A DNA stretch of 64,000 nt from [Anoxybacillus] calidus (GTDB lineage Bacteria > Bacillota > Bacilli > Bacillales > Anoxybacillaceae), in the NCBI RefSeq assembly GCF_013760845.1, contig NZ_JACDUU010000006.1, positions 1-64,000 of the forward strand, in the 5' to 3' direction. A model generated the notes under the pieces. That model saw only the letters and a list, made by a program, of their open reading frames with translations. It was not told the origin of the DNA and ran no database searches. Position 1 is the stretch's first letter. Every line of letters starts with the position of its first letter. The position numbers were made by a program, and so were the translations under genes. Below are positions 46,503 to 55,055 of this stretch, piece by piece.

Positions 46503-46523
46503 GGCGTCTTATAAGATAAGGAG

Positions 46524-46979
46524 GTGATAAATAGGAGGATTAAAAAGTTTTTATTTGCTTTAACAACAGTGATGTTATTAATAGTAGCTGGTTGCTCAAG
46601 TGGAACAGAACCACCAGAAGCAATTGTGAAAATCAATGATGACACCATAGAAACATCAAAAGGTACTTATCAATGGGAAACACAGAGGCTTTTATCTAAA
46701 AAGGTGAGGAACGCGGATGCTGCTGCACCGTCTGAAATAGCTAAAAAAATGAAAGTAAAAATTGTTCCACAAGGTTCCACAGCAAATATCGAGTTTAGCG
46801 ATAATTCTGAACCAGAATTAAATGTTTATTCGTGGAAAGGTGAGGAACGTACAAAAGAACTACCTTTAAAACAAAATCAACTAACATTACCATCACAAGT
46901 CGGAAGATATGTTATTGAAATTTTTGCTCGATGGTCAAATGGAGATGCATCATATACATTTGTGGTAGAGATACAATAA
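46524..46979 (+). CDS. Lipoprotein, paralogue of 6470-6891
   Basis: About 151 residues. The signal peptide ends at lipobox LIVAGC, followed by a domain with GTYQWE, NADAAAPSEIAKKMKVKIVP and WSNGDASYTFVVEI. It aligns over its length with the frameshifted lipoprotein at 6470. The function is unknown. The only in-frame start is GTG 46524, which lies inside the AAGGAGG RBS. The position matching the paralogue's start codon is AAT or ATA, so the true start codon may be mutated and expression doubtful. Confidence 0.7.
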   Translation: MINRRIKKFLFALTTVMLLIVAGCSSGTEPPEAIVKINDDTIETSKGTYQWETQRLLSKKVRNADAAAPSEIAKKMKVKIVPQGSTANIEFSDNSEPELNVYSWKGEERTKELPLKQNQLTLPSQVGRYVIEIFARWSNGDASYTFVVEIQ

Positions 46980-47059
46980 TAATATACAATCTCCATTATG
47001 GTTGTTGAATTACGGGGGACGATGGCTAAATAAGGAATTAATTTTTTTGTTCAAATTTT

Positions 47060-47242
47060 ACAATAGGTTCGAGGTGTCCAATGAACGCCGTACGCGGAAA
47101 GAAGCAAAACAAACGATTTTCGAGTACATTGAATGTTTATACAACCGAAAAAAGTCATTCAGTTCTTGGTTATGTATCACCATGTGAATTTGAAGCTGCT
47201 TATTACGCTAACTAGAGAGAAGTAGCTGCGTAGATTCAGCTA
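47060..47242 (+). mobile_element. Internally deleted derivative of the IS3-family element
   Basis: The left-end leader (CAATAGGTTCGAGGTGTCCA) is joined directly to the 3' end of orfB (CGGAAAGAAGCAAAACAAAC through GAATTTGAAGCTGCTTATTA) and the right-end tail (GTAGCTGCGTAGATTCAGCT). About 1 kb of the element, including most of both orfs, is missing. It is a small non-autonomous form compared with 58614-59875. Confidence 0.82.
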
Positions 47243-47274
47243 TTGTTACATAAAAAAGAGGGTGCGGTGATTGA

Positions 47275-48085
47275 ATGTCAATAGGTAAACTGATTGGGAG
47301 AGGTAATACAGCTGAAGTATTTGAATTAAGTGATAAAGAAGTATTAAAGCTGTTTTATGAAAGGGTACCTCTTGAACATATTGAAAAAGAATACGAAACA
47401 AGTAGAGTGATAAATCAACTAGGCATCCGATCTCCTAATGTAGGAGAACTTACGGAACTAGATAATAAATGGGGCATCATTTATGAAAAAATAATCGGTA
47501 GAAGCTTTACACAAGTCTTATCATCCCAACCGTTATTACTAAAAAAATGCTCACTTTTTTGCGGATTTACAAGCTTCATTTCACGAAAAGAGAACGGATA
47601 AACCGCCTTCTCAAAAAGAATACCTTTCTCGGGACATCTCCGGAACGGACCTGTTAAACAAGGAAGAAAAAGAACTGATTTTAAATTATTTAATGCAGTT
47701 ACCAGACGGTAACAAAGTTTGCCATGGTGATTATCATAGCGACAATATTATTATGACGAATGGTGAAGCGAAAGTACTTGATTGGATGACCGCCACTTCG
47801 GGGAATCCATGCGGTGATGTCGCAAGAACTCTAATTATGATACGGTATTCTTATCTTCCATCGGACGTGCCAAAAGCAACAAAATTATTCATTCGGACCG
47901 TAAGAAAACTGTTTGCGAGATTTTATTTGAACTCTTACATGAAGTTAACCAACACTTCTGCAGAAAGCATAGATAAGTGGTTATTGCCTGTGATGGCTGC
48001 AAGACTGGTTGAAGGCATACCGGAACCTGAAAAACAGTTTCTTTTGAGGAAAATAAGATACAAGTTATGTACTTCGGCTTATTAA
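47275..48085 (+). pseudogene. Frameshifted aminoglycoside-phosphotransferase-family kinase
   Basis: The N-terminal half (IGRGNTAEVFELSDKEVLKL) is in one frame. After an A7 run at about 47540-47546 the protein continues in another frame as NAHFFADLQASFHEKRTDKP. It then reads through the kinase motifs HGDYHSDNIIM and VLDWMTA to 48085. A one-base change in the A-run restores a protein of about 270 residues. The APH/choline-kinase-like fold phosphorylates small molecules, and the substrate is unknown. The indel may be a true mutation, phase variation or a sequencing error. Bacillus-type GGGTGCGGTG RBS. Confidence 0.8.
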
Positions 48086-48094
48086 GCTATATTG

Positions 48095-48215
48095 AAAATG
48101 AATATTTTCATCCTTTATGCATGGTGGGCTAACGAGTATCGGTTGTTGGGGAGTTGTCGTCGCTCCTTTTTGTTGTTCTATTGAAGTAAAGGGGAAGGAT
48201 AGTTAGAGATAAAGG
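48095..48215 (+). repeat. Dispersed repeat, degenerate A followed by B
   Basis: AATATTTTCATCCTTTATGC and GGTGGGCTAACGAG resemble the end of module A. GGGAGTTGTCGTCGCTCC, a T-run and TTGAAGTAAAGGGGAAGGAT follow as module B. Same A-B order as at 31951. Confidence 0.55.
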
Positions 48216-48369
48216 GAACAAAATGCTTTTAGGAAGGATTATAAAATTTCTAATGTAAAGTTGTTTACAGCTATCTATATTCCTGAGACACCATTTGTAA
48301 ATGGAGTATTAAAGCTGAGCAAAGCAAAAAAATATAACTTTGAATTGTTGGAAAGCAATAAAATAGTGC

Positions 48370-48614
48370 ATGCTGCTTCTATAAATATCTGTATTTGAAA
48401 TGTTGTCCCTGTCCACACGTAATTCTACACCTAAAATCTCAGCCATATATGTATATTTATCGTCTCTTCGGTCGATTCATTTTACAATCTCCATAACGTA
48501 ACTTCCTTCAAATACTTCTCTTACACAAGCTTCTTCCAGTGTTTCATCCGGCTTTACTCCTCCGCATGGGAAGTTCCAGACGATGTCACCTCTTTGAACG
48601 ATTACACATAACCG
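48370..48614 (-). pseudogene. Decayed Nudix hydrolase
   Basis: On the minus strand: VIVQRGDIVWNFPCGGVKPD, then ETLEEACVREVFEGSYVMEI. This is a recognisable Nudix box with the expected EE after REV altered. An in-frame TGA follows, then YTYMAEILGVELRVDRDNIS in the same frame. The N-terminus is missing. It is unrelated in orientation to the intact Nudix gene at 49060. Confidence 0.65.
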
Positions 48615-48753
48615 TCTTTATGATCAGTGCTTGCGAAATCACTTTTCTTTTCCTTTCTTTGAGTAATAAGGTTGACCATTCCAATAAAGTAAAGAGTTAC
48701 ATAGTTAAACATGACTACAATTTAATATCTCATATTAAAGTAAATATCAAATG

Positions 48754-48965
48754 TTCCAATTTTTTCTTGATATATTTTATCAGAACAGATAGATTATTGT
48801 GTAGATATAGAAATGGAATTTATTTGTAACATATTGCTTTATGTATCACATAGTACAAGTTACTTAACTGTTAAATAAAACTTTATAAGATGGTGATGAT
48901 GCATGACAATCGCTGGGATTCACGGGAAGCTTCTAACAATGAAGGGATGGAGGATTTACTCACTA
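48754..48965 (+). repeat. Long direct repeat, copy 1
   Basis: 48754-48879 matches 60072-60197 (about 126 bp, few mismatches). 48915-48957 (GGGATTCACGGGAAGCTTCT, then GAAGGGATGGAGGATTT) matches 60745-60788. In this copy the two parts are contiguous; in the other they are 530 bp apart. Confidence 0.8.
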
Positions 48966-49059
48966 GGGTTATAACTAATTGTGAAAGTAGAGTTAATCAG
49001 TATTTATTTTTGCTTCTATATATTTTTTATAGATTTATAGATAGGGAAAGGTGCTTCAA

Positions 49060-49482
49060 ATGACATACGCAAATAAAATGGTTGTAGTTGTAAAAGGTCT
49101 TATTTTACATGAAGGCAAGGTATTAATTGTACAACGTGCAAAGGATGATGAAATTGGCGGCGGAACGTGGGAATTAGTTGGGGGGAAAATAGAATTTGGA
49201 GAAGATTTGGAAACTGCACTTTTACGAGAAATTAAGGAAGAAGTTGGGTTAGATGTTACAGTTGAAAAGATTTTATATGCAACCACATTCAAAACTGACC
49301 CAACAAGACAGGTAGTTATTCTTACCTACTTATGTAGGAGTAATAATAGAGAGGTCGTTCTCTCAAAGGAACACATGGATTACCGATGGTCAACTAAAGA
49401 GCAATTGAGATTCCTATTGACTCGAGAAATTATTAGTGATTTTGAGAGAAATAATGTCTTCTCCTTAGAAGGATTATTATGA
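49060..49482 (+). CDS. Nudix hydrolase
   Basis: 140 residues. A complete Nudix box, GGKIEFGEDLETALLREIKE followed by EVGLDV (GX5EX7REUXEEXGU). The N-terminal VKGLILHEGKVLIVQRAKDD fits ADP-ribose or (d)NTP pyrophosphatases. The substrate is not predictable. AAAGGTG supports the ATG at 49060 over the GTG at 49051. Decayed genes follow downstream. Confidence 0.85.
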   Translation: MTYANKMVVVVKGLILHEGKVLIVQRAKDDEIGGGTWELVGGKIEFGEDLETALLREIKEEVGLDVTVEKILYATTFKTDPTRQVVILTYLCRSNNREVVLSKEHMDYRWSTKEQLRFLLTREIISDFERNNVFSLEGLL

Positions 49483-49739
49483 AAAATTTGAAAGGTTTCA
49501 TTTATTACCCGAAGATTTTGATTCTAACTATCTAGACAACATCCTGGAGCGGTTGAGCAGGCAAACGGGTAAACCGTGTCGGAAGGAGCAAGAAAGCTTT
49601 CCTTCTACTTTTGGCCGAAGCCAAATCGATGTCCGCCAAATACACGGTGGCTGATTTGGTCGAAGAGCTTACCTGGAAAGAATCTCGATTTATCGGACGA
49701 ACTCGAAGCTTATCTCAACAGCAAAATTGGGGTGAAACG
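49483..49739 (+). pseudogene. Remnant of a gene preceding the broken MFS gene
   Basis: The frames contain LLLAEAKSMSAKYTVADLVE and then, in another frame, GKNLDLSDELEAYLNSKIGV ending KR at a TGA that overlaps the ATG of the MFS fragment. The overlap suggests a former two-gene unit (regulator then transporter), as at 38543-40078. The identity of the first protein is uncertain. Confidence 0.4.
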
Positions 49740-50044
49740 ATGAACTTTTCTTCCCTTTTCTCAAAAGAATTGGCTTTTACCCGCTATTTTTAGCCTTCAT
49801 CATTTGGGAACTCGCCTCATGGGCCTTGCCTGTTGCGGTTCCGCTCCTCGTAGCAGAGAAATACGGGATCGGGGCCGAACTGGCCTTCATTATCGGCATG
49901 CAGTGGCTGCCCAGTATTTTTTTAGGGCCTTTTATCGGGGCTTTGATCAATCGAACAGGTCCACGAAAAATAACGATCTATATCATGGTAAGTTTTAGTG
50001 CTCTTCTCGTGTGGTTCCCGCTTACTCAAACGATAAGGAATTAG
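49740..50044 (+). pseudogene. N-terminal fragment of an MFS transporter, frameshifted
   Basis: MNFSSLFSKELAFTRYF is followed, after a T-run frameshift near 49790, by AFIIWELASWALPVAVPLLV, GAELAFIIGMQWLPSIFLGP and INRTGPRKITIYIMVS. This covers the first three helices and loop 2-3 of an MFS protein. The homology ends around 50025 at a junction with unrelated sequence. Confidence 0.7.
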
Positions 50045-50355
50045 AAAACCATATACGTCCTGATATTGAGCAAAAGCTCGGAGTGTTGGATGAATTTTGG
50101 GGAGAATATGATGAAAGAACCGGAATAACATATCACGTGAATCCAAATAAGTCAGGTAGTTATAAAGAATACGATGCGGCACCTTTTATTCATATATCTA
50201 TACCTAGAGAGCCCGATAAAAAGGACGAAGAAATTTTTAACGAGATCGTATTATTTATTCAAAAGGATGCTGGATTAAAGCATGGAACGGTTTCCATGAA
50301 TTATGTTAAAAAGGGGGTACCATTAGATAAAAAAGAATGGCGCAAAACCTTTTAA
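50011..50355 (+). CDS. C-terminal fragment of an unknown protein
   Basis: The frame opens at a GTG inside the MFS remnant, and from about 50030 encodes a hydrophilic protein: LENHIRPDIEQKLGVLDEFW, TYHVNPNKSGSYKEYDAAPF, KKGVPLDKKEWRKTF. It probably lost its 5' end when it was joined to the MFS fragment. No family recognised. No convincing RBS precedes the GTG. A strong terminator follows the stop. Confidence 0.45.
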   Translation: MVPAYSNDKELENHIRPDIEQKLGVLDEFWGEYDERTGITYHVNPNKSGSYKEYDAAPFIHISIPREPDKKDEEIFNEIVLFIQKDAGLKHGTVSMNYVKKGVPLDKKEWRKTF

Positions 50356-50388
50356 GTTCTAAAGAGAATAATGGAGTAAACATTATAT

Positions 50389-50428
50389 AAAAGAGCATGG
50401 AAGAATTCTTCCATGCTCTTTTTTGTTA
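50389..50428. terminator. 34-bp perfect hairpin terminator
   Basis: AAAAGAGCATGGAAGAA followed at once by its reverse complement, then TTTTTT. It can act on both strands. Confidence 0.88.
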
Positions 50429-50721
50429 AGTTATAAAGGTGACACTCGGATTCAAACCGATGATAATGGTTTGGTGAATCTGTATCTTCTCAGCCCCCGC
50501 AACAAATATCTTTTTCATTTCACAAAACTAAGATTGTACCGTAAGTACACCCTCTCACCGTTAACCAAATAAAATTAGGCTGTTAACGCTTCTATTGAAT
50601 AAATTTTGCTTCTCCACACTGAACATCATCCTTTTTCAAAATTGATAGATAGTATCAGTATGTCCAAGCTTCAGAGATATTTTGTACTAGAATCCTATTT
50701 ATAACTCATGATCCTGCTTTT
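50429..50721. other. 290-bp region with a T-arm-like sequence, no gene
   Basis: On the minus strand CGGTTTGAATCCG followed by AGTGTCACC resembles the T-arm and 3' acceptor strand of a tRNA (50437-50462), but no matching 5' half is present. Otherwise AT-rich. Confidence 0.35.
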
Positions 50722-52125
50722 CTAGTTTGCTTTTTTCATCATATCCGCTTGCTCTTGGGATGAATCTTTTTGGCGCTTCGTTCTATAGATAAAATAAATA
50801 CTTAAACCTATCATCATCCAAATGCAGAAATACAACCACGCTTCAAGCGCAAGGCGAGTCATTAAGAAGACACAACACGCAATCGTCAAAATTGGAAGAT
50901 ACGGAACTAGCGGTGCCTTAAATCCTCGTTGCAGATTTGGATGTGTTTTGCGCAGTACAATAACGGATAAGGCAACCATCACAAATGTTAACAAAGCACC
51001 AATATTGACTAAGTTGGACAATGCTCTCAAATCAATAAACCCAGCAATGGCTGCTCCTGTAAGTCCTGCGATCCATGTCGAAAAAACAGGTGCCTGAGAT
51101 TGTGAATGAACTACTGAGAACGGTTTTGGCAGTAAACGATCGCGACTCATAGAGAACAGAACCCGTACGGTTGCGTAAAGATAAACAAATATAACTGTTG
51201 TAATGCCGGCAAGTGCTCCAACTGATATAACTCCTGCAGCAAAATTTTGTCCGACTGCATGAAGCGCAAATGCCATCGCATCGGAAACATTTAATAAATG
51301 ATATGGAACCATTCCTGTTAAAACTAAGCAAACAATAACGTATAAAAGGGTGCACACACCTAAAGAAACAATAATGCCAATTGGTAAATCACGCTGCGGT
51401 TTTTTCACTTCTTCTGCCGCAGTTGCAACCGCATCAAACCCTAAAAATGCAAAGAATACAGTAGCAGTTCCTGCTAGAACTCCTTTCCAACCAAACGGCA
51501 TGAATGGATCCCAATTTTCCGGTTGAACATAGAATATTCCGATAATTATAAATAATAAAATGATGGATAATTTGATGGCTACCATCGTATTATTCACTTT
51601 CTTACTTTCTTGCACACCTTTTGACAGTACCCAAGTCATAAGTAAAATGATGCAGACAGCCGGCAAATTCACCATTCCGCCTTGCTGAGGTACTGCACTT
51701 AGCATTTTCGGGATATGCACATGAAATCCTTCTAACAATGAGCGAAAATATGCAGACCATCCATTTGCCACTGCAGCAACGGATAAAACATAAATTAGAA
51801 GTTGCGTCCATCCCATTAAGTACGCGACTACTTCCCCAATTGTCACATACGCGTATGTATAGACACCTCCGGAAACAGGAAGAGTCGATGCTATTTCCGC
51901 ATAACAAAACGCTACAAATCCACATACCAATGCTGCCAGCATGAACGAAAAGATAATTGAAGGACCTGCATCATTTGCTGCTGCGACACCTGTCAACACA
52001 AGAATGCCGATCCCAACAATCGCGCCGATACCGAGTAGTATTAAATCATAGGCACCTAGTGTTTTTTGCAATGTTTTCTTTTGAGTTAACAAGTGAGTAA
52101 TTGACTTTTTTTGAAGTAAATTCAT
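50722..52125 (-). CDS. APC-family amino-acid permease (YfnA/CAT-like)
   Basis: 467 residues with 12-14 membrane segments. The N-terminal motif LLGIGAIVGIGILVLTGVAA is the substrate-binding GxG region of the APC superfamily. FAFLGFDAVATAAEEVKKPQ is the helix 6 region. The type is closest to cationic or branched amino-acid transporters of the YfnA group. The substrate cannot be fixed. GAGGAGA precedes the ATG at 52125. It is a single gene. Confidence 0.88.
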   Translation of the reverse strand: MNLLQKKSITHLLTQKKTLQKTLGAYDLILLGIGAIVGIGILVLTGVAAANDAGPSIIFSFMLAALVCGFVAFCYAEIASTLPVSGGVYTYAYVTIGEVVAYLMGWTQLLIYVLSVAAVANGWSAYFRSLLEGFHVHIPKMLSAVPQQGGMVNLPAVCIILLMTWVLSKGVQESKKVNNTMVAIKLSIILLFIIIGIFYVQPENWDPFMPFGWKGVLAGTATVFFAFLGFDAVATAAEEVKKPQRDLPIGIIVSLGVCTLLYVIVCLVLTGMVPYHLLNVSDAMAFALHAVGQNFAAGVISVGALAGITTVIFVYLYATVRVLFSMSRDRLLPKPFSVVHSQSQAPVFSTWIAGLTGAAIAGFIDLRALSNLVNIGALLTFVMVALSVIVLRKTHPNLQRGFKAPLVPYLPILTIACCVFLMTRLALEAWLYFCIWMMIGLSIYFIYRTKRQKDSSQEQADMMKKAN

Positions 52126-52360
52126 GACGTCTCCTCTCTCTTATATAATTAGTCCAAAATGCCAGACAATTTGGTATTATATCATGTTTCTACTTTTTTC
52201 GACATATTTTTTTATTTTTATTTTCTAGAATTTATACTAAAAATAGTTAAATGAACCATTTTACCCCCAGATCCAATTTTTATCTTAAAATCTACTTTTA
52301 CTGATGATCCAACAGTTGATCCATATATAATGATGGATTCGTATTAGGAATAGTCAACTC

Positions 52361-52470
52361 AATTTCTTATCAAACGCAAGGAATTATTGATGAAAAAAGG
52401 TGTTACAAGAGAAGCAACGAGGACTCAAACAATTTCTATAGACGGTGATATAGGATTAAATTATGAATGA
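52361..52470 (+). pseudogene. Possible Spo0E-like phosphatase remnant
   Basis: Reads IKRKELLMKKGVTREATRTQ, then TISIDGDIGLNYE before a TGA. The order resembles the IExLRKELxxxGxxxGLTHxxTIxxSxxLDxLIxxY core of small Spo0E-type aspartyl-phosphate phosphatases. It is short and degenerate, and the match is by eye only. Confidence 0.3.
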
Positions 52471-52823
52471 GAACAAAAATCTGAAAACCCATGATGGAGT
52501 AAAGATTATTGAGAGGGGAAGGTAAACATTATTTCCTCTCTGTTGTTAAGTGACAAAAAAGATGTTCCCTCAACAAAAATGTTGTTTAAAAACTTCAGCT
52601 ATATTGTTTCATATAAGAGGTCATTTAATTGAATAAAAATATCTAACAAAATTAGGTGTTTATGTAAAAACGGTATGGGTTTGTGAAAAGGGGCTGGTTA
52701 GTTTATAAGAGAACAATTAAAATTCAATAAATAATATTGTTTTGAGGAAGTATAATACTAAACAACGCTTGTTAATGAATTTGACTTTCCTTTCGAGCTA
52801 CCGTGTGCAAGAACTCGTGAACG

Positions 52824-52849
52824 GAACTGATATTAGTCAGTTCTTTTTT
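52824..52849 (+). terminator. Hairpin GAACTGA/TCAGTTC with T-tract
   Basis: GAACTGA, loop TATTAG, TCAGTTC, then TTTTTTG. No intact gene precedes it on this strand. Confidence 0.7.
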
Positions 52850-52910
52850 GTTGGACTAAAAGTGCAGTTGTATCTTTCAGAAGTTTTTTATAAAAAAATC
52901 AACGGAATTA

Positions 52911-52938
52911 TATTTAGTAAATTATCGTTTACTAAATA
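52911..52938 (+). promoter_or_regulatory. Inverted repeat, putative MarR operator
   Basis: TATTTAGTAAA, TTATCG, TTTACTAAATA: perfect 11-bp arms. A second ACTAA-T-TTAGT palindrome follows at 52961-52971. Both lie within 100 bp upstream of the MarR gene, the usual place for autoregulation. Confidence 0.7.
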
Positions 52939-53006
52939 TAAAAAATAAGTTTATTTTTTCACTAATTTAGTATATGATAAATTACTATATTAGGGAGGGC
53001 ATGACT

Positions 53007-53435
53007 ATGCTTCAAATTAGTAAAGAATATATCGAGTTAATCTCTAATTTGTTTAAGAGTTTTCAGCGATTGAATCAAAAATCTAGTAACTTAACGCATT
53101 TACAGAACCAAATCTTAGAATTTTTATTTATGAATCATAATACCCTGACGATCAAACAAATAAGTGAAGGCCTAAATGTACCCAAACAGCAAATGACAGT
53201 CTTGCTTAAACGCTTATTTGATCAGGGTTACATTACTAAAAGTCAAAATAAGCATGATAAGAGGTCGTTTGTAATTGAGTTAACAGAGAAAGGAAAAACT
53301 TCACAACAAGAAAAATGGGCGAAAATTTATCAGAACTTTGTCAATGACCTATCCAAGTTAGATCGTGAAGAGCAACTGGATCTTCAATACGCTATGCACA
53401 AAGTGAATTACCTGCTAAAAAAAATGGAGGATTGA
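53007..53435 (+). CDS. MarR-family regulator
   Basis: 142 residues. The winged helix is NTLTIKQISEGLNVPKQQMT, VLLKRLFDQGYITKSQN and a KHDKRSFVIELTEKG wing, with the D/R motif typical of MarR. Family members sense small ligands or oxidation and repress nearby genes. The ATG at 53007 lies 8 bp after GGGAGG. A two-helix membrane protein gene starts 5 bp after the stop, and palindromic sites sit upstream, so it probably controls this pair. Confidence 0.88.
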   Translation: MLQISKEYIELISNLFKSFQRLNQKSSNLTHLQNQILEFLFMNHNTLTIKQISEGLNVPKQQMTVLLKRLFDQGYITKSQNKHDKRSFVIELTEKGKTSQQEKWAKIYQNFVNDLSKLDREEQLDLQYAMHKVNYLLKKMED

Positions 53436-53440
53436 TATAT

Positions 53441-53605
53441 ATGACTCAACGTGAACGTGCTTCCATCATAAGTCTAGGGGTAATTATCGGATTAATACTT
53501 GGAATAATTTTCAGCAATATAAGATCAGGATTAATTGCTGGGGCTATTATTGGCTCAATCATTACGGTGTATTTATCTTATCGAAGTAAAAATCGTTACA
53601 AATAG
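53441..53605 (+). CDS. Small two-helix membrane protein in the MarR operon
   Basis: 54 residues: TQRERASIISLGVIIGLILG, then FSNIRSGLIAGAIIGSIITV and a basic tail SYRSKNRYK. Two membrane helices with glycine-zipper spacing are predicted. TGGAGG lies 10 bp before the ATG, which is 5 bp after the MarR stop. The function is unknown; it may act with the regulator or be its target. Confidence 0.65.
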   Translation: MTQRERASIISLGVIIGLILGIIFSNIRSGLIAGAIIGSIITVYLSYRSKNRYK

Positions 53606-53729
53606 TAAAAAGAAAATAGAAGTGTTCTAACCCTAATCATTCCTAATAAATCGCTTCTGTATGAAATGTTCGACACTCTCTAGAAAGTAAATCAGATTTG
53701 ATTGCTTAAATTTAAGGAGGAAAGATAAT

Positions 53730-54548
53730 ATGTCATTAAATTTACAATCCGTTCAAGGCACAATGCTAATACCTCTTTGGGGACGTGCCACTGCCAGTGA
53801 GAAGAATCCAGAAATTTTGTATGACAAGGAAGCGATAGAGATCATGGCAGATTGTGATTTTAATTTCACCGACATAGCCAAGACCTTGGGAGAATACGGA
53901 AGCATCGTCTATTTAGTACGAGCACGAAAAGTTGAAGATACCATCCGAGCTTTTATAGAAAAACATCCTCGGGCCACTATTGTAAACATTGGTGCGGGGC
54001 TTGATACTACATTTTCAAGAGTTGATAATGGCACCATTAACTGGTACAACCTTGATTTACCAGATGCGATAGCTTTCCGTAAAACTCTTATCCCTGACTC
54101 TCCTAGGAACATCAGCATTGCCAAATCATTTTTTGATGTTTCGTGGTTTGATGATGTGATATTTAATGAGGAAGACGGTATACTTTTTGTATCTGCCGGA
54201 GTTTTCTACTATTTTCAGGAAAGTCAACTAAAAGGAATATTTCAAGAAATGGCACTTCGCTTTCCAGGCGGCGAGTTGTACTTTGATGCGGAATCAAAAT
54301 TTGCGTTAAAGATTTCTAATCGCACAGTAGAAAAAACAGGGAACAAGGGCGCGAAAATGTATTTCTATGTCAACAATCCAAAAGTGCTTGAAAGCTGGTC
54401 GTCAAAAATCAAGGTATTATCCTGCGAATCGTACTTCAAAGGTATACCCGTAAGCAAGAAATGGGAAAGCAGCACTCGTGTAATGGTAAGGGTTGTAGAT
54501 TTATTAAAGATGATGAAGTTTGTTCATTTGCGTTTCGAGAAAAAGTAA
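53730..54548 (+). CDS. Class I SAM-dependent methyltransferase (leucine carboxyl / O-methyltransferase family)
   Basis: 272 residues. The SAM motif is ATIVNIGAGLDTTFSRVDNG, followed by WYNLDLPDAIAFRKTLIP, a pattern of the PF04072 (LCM/PPM/Tcm) group. These methylate carboxyl or hydroxyl groups of small molecules, often polyketides. No biosynthetic cluster is adjacent, so the substrate is open. AAGGAGGAAAG RBS. It is downstream of the MarR pair by 125 bp and might be in the same regulon. Confidence 0.85.
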   Translation: MSLNLQSVQGTMLIPLWGRATASEKNPEILYDKEAIEIMADCDFNFTDIAKTLGEYGSIVYLVRARKVEDTIRAFIEKHPRATIVNIGAGLDTTFSRVDNGTINWYNLDLPDAIAFRKTLIPDSPRNISIAKSFFDVSWFDDVIFNEEDGILFVSAGVFYYFQESQLKGIFQEMALRFPGGELYFDAESKFALKISNRTVEKTGNKGAKMYFYVNNPKVLESWSSKIKVLSCESYFKGIPVSKKWESSTRVMVRVVDLLKMMKFVHLRFEKK

Positions 54549-54569
54549 TTTGATTGAATATTGCATTGT

Positions 54570-54606
54570 GGCTGTCGAAAATACTAGACAGCCTTTTACT
54601 ATTTTT
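54570..54606 (+). terminator. Terminator after the methyltransferase gene
   Basis: GGCTGTC (54570-54576) pairs with GACAGCC (54587-54593), then TTTTACTATTTTT. Confidence 0.85.
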
Positions 54607-54653
54607 CACTATACCAGATAATTTGTAAAACATTTCATTTAAACTATTTCAAA

Positions 54654-54920
54654 AAAATTCAAATCGAATTTCCAACCTTTGAAATTGAAAGGGACTTACC
54701 TGTTGAGTTATGGTCTGAAGGGATCAATGTGTTGCCAGAAAATGAATTTATCAAATTAGCTGAAAAGTTCATTATTTGGTGTAAAAAACTACAAAGAGAA
54801 AGGGTTTATATAGTATCTCATGATGGAACGATTACCTCCTATCGCCAAATCATTTCTGGTAAAAACCTTACTCGTGAAGATTTTCCTAAAGAAACCGGAT
54901 GGTTTGTAGTTAGTTGCTGA
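54654..54920 (+). pseudogene. 3' fragment of a histidine-phosphatase (phosphoglycerate-mutase-like) gene
   Basis: One open frame encodes QIEFPTFEIERDLPVELWSE, LAEKFIIWCKKLQRERVYIV, then SHDGTITSYRQIISGKNLTR. The SHDG-type motif is the second catalytic histidine region of this superfamily. The N-terminal RHG motif is absent, so about half the gene is lost. No start with an RBS is visible. Confidence 0.65.
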
Positions 54921-54928
54921 ACTTCACC

Positions 54929-54988
54929 CCCCATGGAAGAACGAACGTGTGCTAGCCAAAGTCCTCTCCATTAGCGGAGGATTTTTTT
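54929..54988 (+). terminator. Partial A-type repeat followed by a hairpin with T7
   Basis: CCCCATGGAAGAACGAACGT is the start of module A of the dispersed repeat. It is followed by TCCTC...GAGGA and TTTTTTT (about 54963-54988), a terminator. Confidence 0.65.
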
Positions 54989-55055
54989 ATGCATATTTCT
55001 ATGACTTCACAGATATAAAATAAAAGACAACTCTGACAAGGGGGAGGGATAAAGA

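Larger units (their letters stand above)
52126..53006. other. 880-bp region with a decayed frame, terminator and operator
   Basis: It holds a Spo0E-like scrap (52361-52470), a terminator (52824-52849) and the MarR operator region (52911-52971). A frame at 52742-52948 runs through the terminator and is not a gene. Confidence 0.5.

Noticed and set aside
47002-47187. 61-codon ORF
   Set aside because: It crosses the junction of the deleted IS derivative and is made of IS leader plus orfB end. It is not an independent gene.
50437-50462. tRNA gene on the minus strand
   Set aside because: Only a T-arm-like and 3' acceptor-like sequence is present. No complementary 5' acceptor strand, D-arm or anticodon arm was found upstream. 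It might be an old attachment-site fragment, but nothing supports that.
52742-52948. 68-codon ORF upstream of the MarR gene
   Set aside because: It runs through a terminator hairpin and the MarR operator, and has no RBS.
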